Part shown: positions 6,934-11,290 of the stretch, piece after piece
Layout of the letters: each line of letters opens with the position of its first letter
Position numbering within the stretch: the stretch's first letter is position 1
Origin: Acholeplasmataceae bacterium
GTDB taxonomy: Bacteria; Bacillota_I; Bacilli_A; Acholeplasmatales; Acholeplasmataceae
Assembly (NCBI GenBank): GCA_028690555.1
Contig: JAQVBA010000037.1
Coordinates: 1-11,290, forward strand
Length of the DNA stretch: 11,290 nucleotides
Direction of reading: 5' to 3'
The notes under the pieces: generated by a model
The model's database searches: none
Seen by the model: only the letters and a program-made list of their open reading frames with translations
What the model was told of the DNA's origin: nothing
Position numbers and translations under genes: made by a program

Positions 6934-8415
6934 CTTCATTTGATCTTTACCATTTTTCTTAGCTTGATAGAGTGCTTGATCTGCTCGATTTAGTACGTCT
7001 TTAATATCAACGTCACTCTCATAAAACGTGGAAATACCAATTGAAATCGATACACCAACTGATTCATTCTTGCAGAAATCTTCAATTAAATGAATGTTGT
7101 TTATTAGGTTATTGCCTATCGTTTCAGCATTTTCAATTTTTAAGCCATCGTATAAAATGATAAATTCATCGCCACCATATCTAAAGACTAAATCTTGCTC
7201 ACGAATCCATGATTTTACATTTTGAGCAATTAGTTTTAAATATTTATCACCACATGCGTGACCGTATGTATCATTGATTTGTTTAAAACCATCGATATCA
7301 AACATCATTAAGATGGGTGTTTCTCCATCTTTTTTAAATTGTTCAAAACGAATATCAAGAATTTCATCCGCTGCATTTCGATTGAGTACCCCGGTTAACG
7401 CATCAAAATTAATTCGATTTTTTAAAATGCGTTTTTCTTCTTCATATTCTCGGTTTCTAATATAATGGCTTGCTACAAAGGTCGATATGACAATGAGAGA
7501 TAAGATGATGATAAAGAGTAAGATGAAATACAGCGTTAAATTTTGACTGAGTTGATTAATACCAGCAATATACGCATCCGTATCATCCACATAAATTCCC
7601 ATGGCGATAATCCAATCAAAAGGTTCATAAAGTTTTGCATACGTTAATTTTTCTGAGATTTCATTAGTTGAAAGTTTTTTAAAATAATATGTGAAAAAGA
7701 TTTCCCCGTCTTCTTTAACACCTTCAAGTTCTTCTAAATACGGAAAATTACCTTCTATATCCGTCATGGATGTTGATAAATAAACACCTTCTTCAGCATT
7801 CGGATGAATTCTACGAATGGCGTAATTATCTCCACCTTCATAATTGATGACTTCGTTGACCCACATATATGCTTCATATTGATAAACAGCATTATGAATT
7901 TGTTGATAAATTTGATCTTTAAGTGTCGATTCAATCCATTCGGATTTGACACCAATCGCAAATCGATAAATCCCATTTTCACCATCTTCATAAACTGGAT
8001 AATTCTCACTTTGCATCACAGAAAGTGTTTCATCCGTTTGATAAATCACTTGATCATTTTTCCATAACATCGCATCATACGAACTTTTCATGGTTGAGAT
8101 TTCAAAATATGTTTGAAAGGAATCTTCAAACTGTGTTTCATCTGTGGAGTTTAATGATTCAAAAAAAAGGATTATATGCTCAATCTCATTATTTTGATTT
8201 TCAACAGTTATATCAAACCTCGTATCAATATTACGAATAAAATTGTTAATATGGTCATATAAATAGCTTTTCTTTAATTCATACACACTAACACTTGTGT
8301 TTTCTGCATAAATTTTGCTAACTTGATTAATGGTGAAAATAAAGAGCGTGCTTGCAAGAAGCATCGCTAAAATTAAGATGATAATATTTGCTAAACGATA
8401 ATATCTCTTCAACAT
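6919..8415 (-). CDS. Cache-domain sensor diguanylate cyclase
   Basis: A 498-residue membrane enzyme predicted to make cyclic di-GMP in response to an external small molecule. A first membrane helix (about 10-32) and a second (about 293-315) bracket an extracytoplasmic sensor of some 260 residues. The end of this sensor carries Cache_2-type signatures: YMWVNEV (183-189), IHPNAEEG, and EPFDWIIAMGIYVDD (264-278). A short linker leads to the GGDEF domain (about 335-497) with LTGVLNRN, DIDGFKQIND, GHACGD and RYGGDEF (GGDEF 414-418). REQD (405-408), five residues ahead, is a canonical RxxD inhibition site, so product feedback is likely. There is no phosphodiesterase domain. It is probably transcribed alone, from an extended -10 promoter just downstream of the htpG terminator, and converges with the helicase gene. 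The Shine-Dalgarno is weak (AAGTGAG, four bases from the ATG). Cache_2 relatives often sense organic acids, but the ligand here is unknown. Confidence 0.93.
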   Translation of the reverse strand: MLKRYYRLANIIILILAMLLASTLFIFTINQVSKIYAENTSVSVYELKKSYLYDHINNFIRNIDTRFDITVENQNNEIEHIILFFESLNSTDETQFEDSFQTYFEISTMKSSYDAMLWKNDQVIYQTDETLSVMQSENYPVYEDGENGIYRFAIGVKSEWIESTLKDQIYQQIHNAVYQYEAYMWVNEVINYEGGDNYAIRRIHPNAEEGVYLSTSMTDIEGNFPYLEELEGVKEDGEIFFTYYFKKLSTNEISEKLTYAKLYEPFDWIIAMGIYVDDTDAYIAGINQLSQNLTLYFILLFIIILSLIVISTFVASHYIRNREYEEEKRILKNRINFDALTGVLNRNAADEILDIRFEQFKKDGETPILMMFDIDGFKQINDTYGHACGDKYLKLIAQNVKSWIREQDLVFRYGGDEFIILYDGLKIENAETIGNNLINNIHLIEDFCKNESVGVSISIGISTFYESDVDIKDVLNRADQALYQAKKNGKDQMKLFTE

Positions 8416-8438
8416 TTTCTCACTTCGTTTCCAAAACC

Positions 8439-8447
8439 ATTATAGCA
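8439..8447 (-). promoter_or_regulatory. Extended -10 promoter of the Cache-GGDEF gene
   Basis: Minus-strand TGCTATAAT is a perfect extended -10 (TGn plus TATAAT), 23 bp ahead of the ATG at 8415. A spacing of 17 bp would put the -35 at 8467-8462 (CTTCAT, poor), inside the htpG terminator hairpin. The extended -10 likely carries most of the promoter strength. Transcription would start near 8432. Confidence 0.65.
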
Positions 8448-8449
8448 CA

Positions 8450-8485
8450 AAGTAAAAGCGCATGAAGAAATATTCTCATGCGCTT
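8450..8485 (-). terminator. Intrinsic terminator of htpG
   Basis: A perfect 10-bp stem containing GCGC (8456-8465 with 8476-8485, loop of 10) begins eight bases after the TAG stop of htpG at 8495-8493. The minus-strand tail is TTTTACTTT, a moderate T-tract. It is immediately followed by the promoter of the Cache-GGDEF gene. Confidence 0.75.
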
Positions 8486-8492
8486 ATATAAC

Positions 8493-10367
8493 CTATTTTT
8501 TTGAAGATTCAATCATTAACTTTGTCAATGCTAAAGAAAATTCACTCGCATCTTCAATCGGTAGTCCTTCTAAAAGTAAGGCTTGATGATATAAGATGGT
8601 CGCGTAATCATGAATGGTTCCTTTATCTTTTTGATAAAGAGATTCGATGGATTTGAATATATCATGGCTTGGATTAATTTCTAAAATGCGCTCAGCTTTA
8701 ATCTCACCTGCATTAGGCATCGATTTTAACACTTTCTCCATCTCTAAACTGAGTCCCTCACCAGATACGAGACATACCGGTGATTCTTTTAATCGATAGG
8801 ATAGTTTGACATCCTTCACTTTATCTTTCAATTCTTTTTTCAAAGCTTTTAAAATATCTTTGTGTTCTTTCTCTTGTTCTTTTAAAGCATCTTTTTTAGT
8901 TTCATCTAAGAGATCAGTACCTGCATTTTGAATGGATTTAAAAGGTAATTCTTGATAGGTTTGCATCATTTGAATCATGAATTCATCAATATCATCGGTA
9001 AATAATAATACTTCTAAATCTTTTTCAACCATTAAATCCATTTGGGGCAATTTGAGAATTGCTTCTTTTGATTTTCCAGATGCGTAATAGATTGCTTTTT
9101 GATCAATTTGTTTACGTTCAATGTATTCACTTAATGTAATATAGTCATCTGATTTATTCGTTTTAAATAAAATTAAATCTTGTAACTTTTCTTTGTTTAA
9201 ACCGAATTTATCGTAGATTCCATATTTTAAGACATGCTTATAAGCATCATAAAATTCAATATATTTTTCCTTTTCATGTTTCAACATGCTTTCAAGTTCA
9301 CTCTTAATTTTCTTTTCCAAATGATCTGCAATTTTTTTCAATTGACGATCATGCTGTAAAAGTTCTCTTGAAATGTTTAAAGATAAATCTGCTGAATCTA
9401 CTAATCCTTTGACAAATTTAAAGTGATCGGGAATTAAATCTTTATTCTTATCTTGGATGAAAACACCTTTGGAATACAGTTGAAGACCTTTTTCATACGT
9501 TTCAGCATAAAAGTCATATGGTGGTTTTTTAGGTATAAATAATAATGCCGTATACGTTAACATGCCTTCAACATTTGTGTGAATCACTTTCAAAGGATCT
9601 TCATAATCTGAAAATTGGTGTTTATAAAATCCATTTAAATCTTCATCTTTTAAATCGTTTTTAGCTCTTTTCCAAATGGGTATCATTTGGTTAAGTGTTT
9701 CTTTTTCTTGAACCTTTTTATCATCTTTGGTGTGTTCGACCATCATATTAATCGGATATCTGACATAATCACTATATTTTTTAACAAGTGATCTTAATTG
9801 ATACGCTTTAGTGAATTCAGAGAAATTTTCTTCCTTTTCTTCATCATTATCTCTTAAGTATAAAATGATTGAAGTTCCAATGTTGTCTTTATCGATTTCA
9901 TCAATCGTATAGGTAGATTCCCCATCCGACGTCCATCTGTATCCTTTTTCACTATATGGTGATTTTGTTTCAACAACGACTTCTTTAGCAACCATGAACG
10001 CACTATAAAAGCCAACGCCAAACTGACCAATAATTTCTAAATCTTTTTGATCGGTTTTTTCCATGAAAGCTTTTGAACCACTTTCTGCAATTGTTCCTAA
10101 ATTGTTGATGAGTTCTTCTTCAGTAAACCCAATCCCATTGTCTGTAATGGTGAGTGTCCGATTTTGCTCATCAGGTGTTAACCAAATTTCGTACTGATCT
10201 GAGGGTACATTTTGATCAGTCAATGATAAAAAATGACGTTTGTCGATGGCATCACTCGCGTTTGAAATGAGTTCTCTTAAAAAGATTTCTTTGTGCGTGT
10301 AAATTGAGTGTGTCATCAAATGCAAGAGTTTTTTTGATTCTGTTTTAAATTGTTTTGTTTTTGACAT
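8493..10367 (-). CDS. htpG: HSP90-family molecular chaperone HtpG
   Basis: A 624-residue cytosolic ATP-dependent chaperone, the full length usual for bacterial HtpG. The N-terminal GHKL ATPase domain shows RELISNASDA (with the magnesium-binding Asn at 36), TDNGIG (75-80), GTIAESGSKAF (91-101) and GQFGVGFYSAF (114-124). The middle domain carries the conserved NISRELLQ segment that bears the catalytic arginine, and a divergent C-terminal dimerisation domain ends without the eukaryotic MEEVD tail. The start chosen here, MSKTKQF, has GGAGG seven bases ahead. A longer reading from an ATG at 10388 would encode the ribosome site itself and adds seven residues not expected in the family. The gene has its own promoter and is bounded by terminators on both sides, so it is a single-gene unit. 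No CIRCE element is visible, so HrcA control is not supported. Confidence 0.97.
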   Translation of the reverse strand: MSKTKQFKTESKKLLHLMTHSIYTHKEIFLRELISNASDAIDKRHFLSLTDQNVPSDQYEIWLTPDEQNRTLTITDNGIGFTEEELINNLGTIAESGSKAFMEKTDQKDLEIIGQFGVGFYSAFMVAKEVVVETKSPYSEKGYRWTSDGESTYTIDEIDKDNIGTSIILYLRDNDEEKEENFSEFTKAYQLRSLVKKYSDYVRYPINMMVEHTKDDKKVQEKETLNQMIPIWKRAKNDLKDEDLNGFYKHQFSDYEDPLKVIHTNVEGMLTYTALLFIPKKPPYDFYAETYEKGLQLYSKGVFIQDKNKDLIPDHFKFVKGLVDSADLSLNISRELLQHDRQLKKIADHLEKKIKSELESMLKHEKEKYIEFYDAYKHVLKYGIYDKFGLNKEKLQDLILFKTNKSDDYITLSEYIERKQIDQKAIYYASGKSKEAILKLPQMDLMVEKDLEVLLFTDDIDEFMIQMMQTYQELPFKSIQNAGTDLLDETKKDALKEQEKEHKDILKALKKELKDKVKDVKLSYRLKESPVCLVSGEGLSLEMEKVLKSMPNAGEIKAERILEINPSHDIFKSIESLYQKDKGTIHDYATILYHQALLLEGLPIEDASEFSLALTKLMIESSKK

Positions 10368-10374
10368 CTTATCG

Positions 10375-10379
10375 CCTCC
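10375..10379 (-). promoter_or_regulatory. Ribosome binding site that sets the htpG start
   Basis: Minus-strand GGAGG at 10379-10375 is a near-perfect Shine-Dalgarno seven bases before the ATG at 10367. It lies inside the upstream in-frame extension starting at 10388, which has no comparable site ahead of it, so the shorter protein is preferred. Confidence 0.85.
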
Positions 10380-10386
10380 AAGAACC

Positions 10387-10428
10387 ATTTTAGTATGATG
10401 ATATTAAAAAATCAAGAAATGTATACAA
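10387..10428 (-). promoter_or_regulatory. htpG promoter region (two overlapping candidates)
   Basis: Minus-strand candidate one is TTGTAT (10428-10423), 16 bp, TAATAT (10406-10401), starting near 10394 and giving a leader of about 27 nt. Candidate two is TTGATT (10415-10410), 17 bp, TAAAAT (10392-10387), which would start at about 10380, right at the Shine-Dalgarno. The first leaves a more usual leader. Either is sigma-A-like. Both lie directly after the terminator of the upstream gene. Confidence 0.5.
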
Positions 10429-10431
10429 GAT

Positions 10432-10461
10432 AAAAAATGCTAGAGGATTTCTAGCATTTTT
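10432..10461 (-). terminator. Terminator of the right-edge GGDEF-HD-GYP gene (bidirectional form)
   Basis: A perfect 12-bp stem (10433-10444 with 10450-10461, loop of 5) with core GCTAGA/TCTAGC and A/T tracts on both sides could terminate in either direction. On the minus strand the T-run is 10437-10432. The TAA stop (10462-10460) of the GGDEF-HD-GYP gene overlaps the outer base pairs. It separates that gene from htpG. Confidence 0.85.
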
Positions 10462-11290
10462 ATTCGAATTTAGCTTTTAACACTTGTTCAACAAATATTT
10501 TTGCTAAATTTGGATCAAATTGTTGACCGCTGTGGCGGATAATTTCCTTCACAGCATCTCCTTTTGCCATTTTGGATCGATATGGTCGATCTGCCGTCAT
10601 GGCTTCAAAAGAATCTGCTAAAGCAATAATTCTTGCGAAAAGAGGGATTTCTTCACCACTTAGTTTTCTGGGGTATCCCTTACCATCCCATCTTTCATGA
10701 TGTGATAATGCATAATCTGCTAAGTTTGAATATTGGTCTGCAGCTTTCAAAATTTGGTAACCTGCTTCTGTATGAGTTTTCATGATCTCATATTCTTCAT
10801 CCGTGAGTCTGCCTGGTTTATTTAAAATCGCATCTGGAATTGAGATTTTACCAATATCATGATACATACCTGCCATCTCTAATTCCTTTAAATTTTCATC
10901 TTTAATACCAATCTTCATACCAATTGCTTTACATAAAGCAGCAACCTTGAGTGAATGTATCTTTTCTTCTTTATACTTTTCAGTAAGCGTGGTTAATATG
11001 GCTTGAATCGCATGATTTCTTATACTGTTACCTTCCGATAATTTTCTGCGATACATATTGTTTTCAGATAATTTGATAGTCTCATCAATAGATGTTTGAT
11101 CATCGTGTTTTAGTTCATATCCATAGGCAATCGAAATCGGAAGATTTTGAATTTTAATCCCCTCAAGTTTCATACGGCATTGATTTTTATATTCCTCAAG
11201 TTCTTCAATGGTTGCTCTTGGAGCAATCACTGAAAATTCATCGCCACCGATACGACAAATCACATCTTCGTGTCTAAATGTTGATCTTAA
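10460..11290 (-). CDS. GGDEF-HD-GYP protein, C-terminal part (5' end beyond the window)
   Basis: The reading frame stays open to the window edge, so this is a fragment of a longer gene; 276 residues are visible, beginning LRSTFRHEDV. The visible part starts inside a GGDEF domain: RHED is a canonical RxxD inhibition site five residues ahead of GGDEF (visible residues 15-19). The HD-GYP domain follows, with HS, YHDIGKI (HD 144-145), HTEAGYQ, HHERWDGKGYP (197-207) and LADSFEAMTADR, so c-di-GMP hydrolysis is likely intact. A GTG at 11263 could be taken as a start, but it lies inside the GGDEF fold and the codons before it continue the domain, so it is not the real start. The sequence from the GGDEF end to the C-terminus is about two-thirds identical, by eye, to the PAS-GGDEF-HD-GYP protein at the other end of the window. 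Its sensor domains cannot be seen. Confidence 0.92.
   Translation of the reverse strand, partial: LRSTFRHEDVICRIGGDEFSVIAPRATIEELEEYKNQCRMKLEGIKIQNLPISIAYGYELKHDDQTSIDETIKLSENNMYRRKLSEGNSIRNHAIQAILTTLTEKYKEEKIHSLKVAALCKAIGMKIGIKDENLKELEMAGMYHDIGKISIPDAILNKPGRLTDEEYEIMKTHTEAGYQILKAADQYSNLADYALSHHERWDGKGYPRKLSGEEIPLFARIIALADSFEAMTADRPYRSKMAKGDAVKEIIRHSGQQFDPNLAKIFVEQVLKAKFE

Noticed and set aside
7764..8240. Several short open frames on both strands within the Cache-GGDEF gene
   Set aside because: They are out-of-frame or antisense to a clear Cache sensor domain and show no motifs or start signals of their own.
10368..10388. Upstream ATG extending HtpG by seven residues (MVLGGDK)
   Set aside because: The extension encodes the GGAGG ribosome site and would itself lack one; the ATG at 10367 gives the expected family N-terminus.
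10375..10428. CIRCE or other heat-shock operator upstream of htpG
   Set aside because: No TTAGCACTC/GAGTGCTAA-like inverted repeat is present in the promoter region.
11261..11263. GTG start for a short GGDEF-HD-GYP protein
   Set aside because: The frame continues upstream to the window edge and encodes the RxxD site and normal GGDEF-domain sequence, so the gene is truncated by the window, not by nature.

Overview
The window is AT-rich DNA that looks chromosomal. It probably comes from a wall-less or near-wall-less relative of the Firmicutes, such as an Acholeplasma/Izemoplasma/Haloplasma-like lineage, or from another low-GC Bacillota. This placement is an inference from base composition, Lys/Ile/Asn-rich proteins, strong Shine-Dalgarno sites and gene content. 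The usual bacterial code fits: Trp is TGG throughout, and the GAF-GGDEF gene ends in TGA. There are no RNA genes, insertion sequences, CRISPR arrays or phage genes.

The layout from left to right is as follows. A possible leftward promoter for a gene outside the window lies at 41-70, followed by a strong leftward terminator (132-166). Next come two leftward c-di-GMP genes joined by a 4-bp ATGA overlap: a 4-TM, 4-PAS GGDEF-HD-GYP protein (172-3051), and upstream of it a 4-TM GAF-GGDEF protein (3048-4469). A 127-bp divergent promoter region with two perfect dyads (4470-4596) separates them from a rightward PD-(D/E)XK nuclease / DinG-XPD helicase fusion (4597-6933). The helicase converges on, and overlaps by 15 bp, a leftward Cache-GGDEF diguanylate cyclase (6919-8415). 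Then come leftward htpG (8493-10367, single-gene unit) and the C-terminal part of a second GGDEF-HD-GYP protein that runs off the right edge (10460-11290).

Four of the six genes make or break cyclic di-GMP. Two proteins combine a synthase domain (GGDEF) with a phosphodiesterase domain (HD-GYP). Two are synthase-only, each with a different sensor (cytoplasmic GAF or extracytoplasmic Cache). All four keep GGDEF; only two keep the RxxD product-inhibition site. The region therefore looks like a signal-integration cluster that adjusts c-di-GMP to several inputs, although no effector (PilZ protein, riboswitch, pilus or polysaccharide locus) is visible. The helicase-nuclease and the HSP90-family chaperone are probably independent housekeeping or stress genes. 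Most transcription units are bounded by hairpin terminators packed against the next promoter, as expected of a compact genome.
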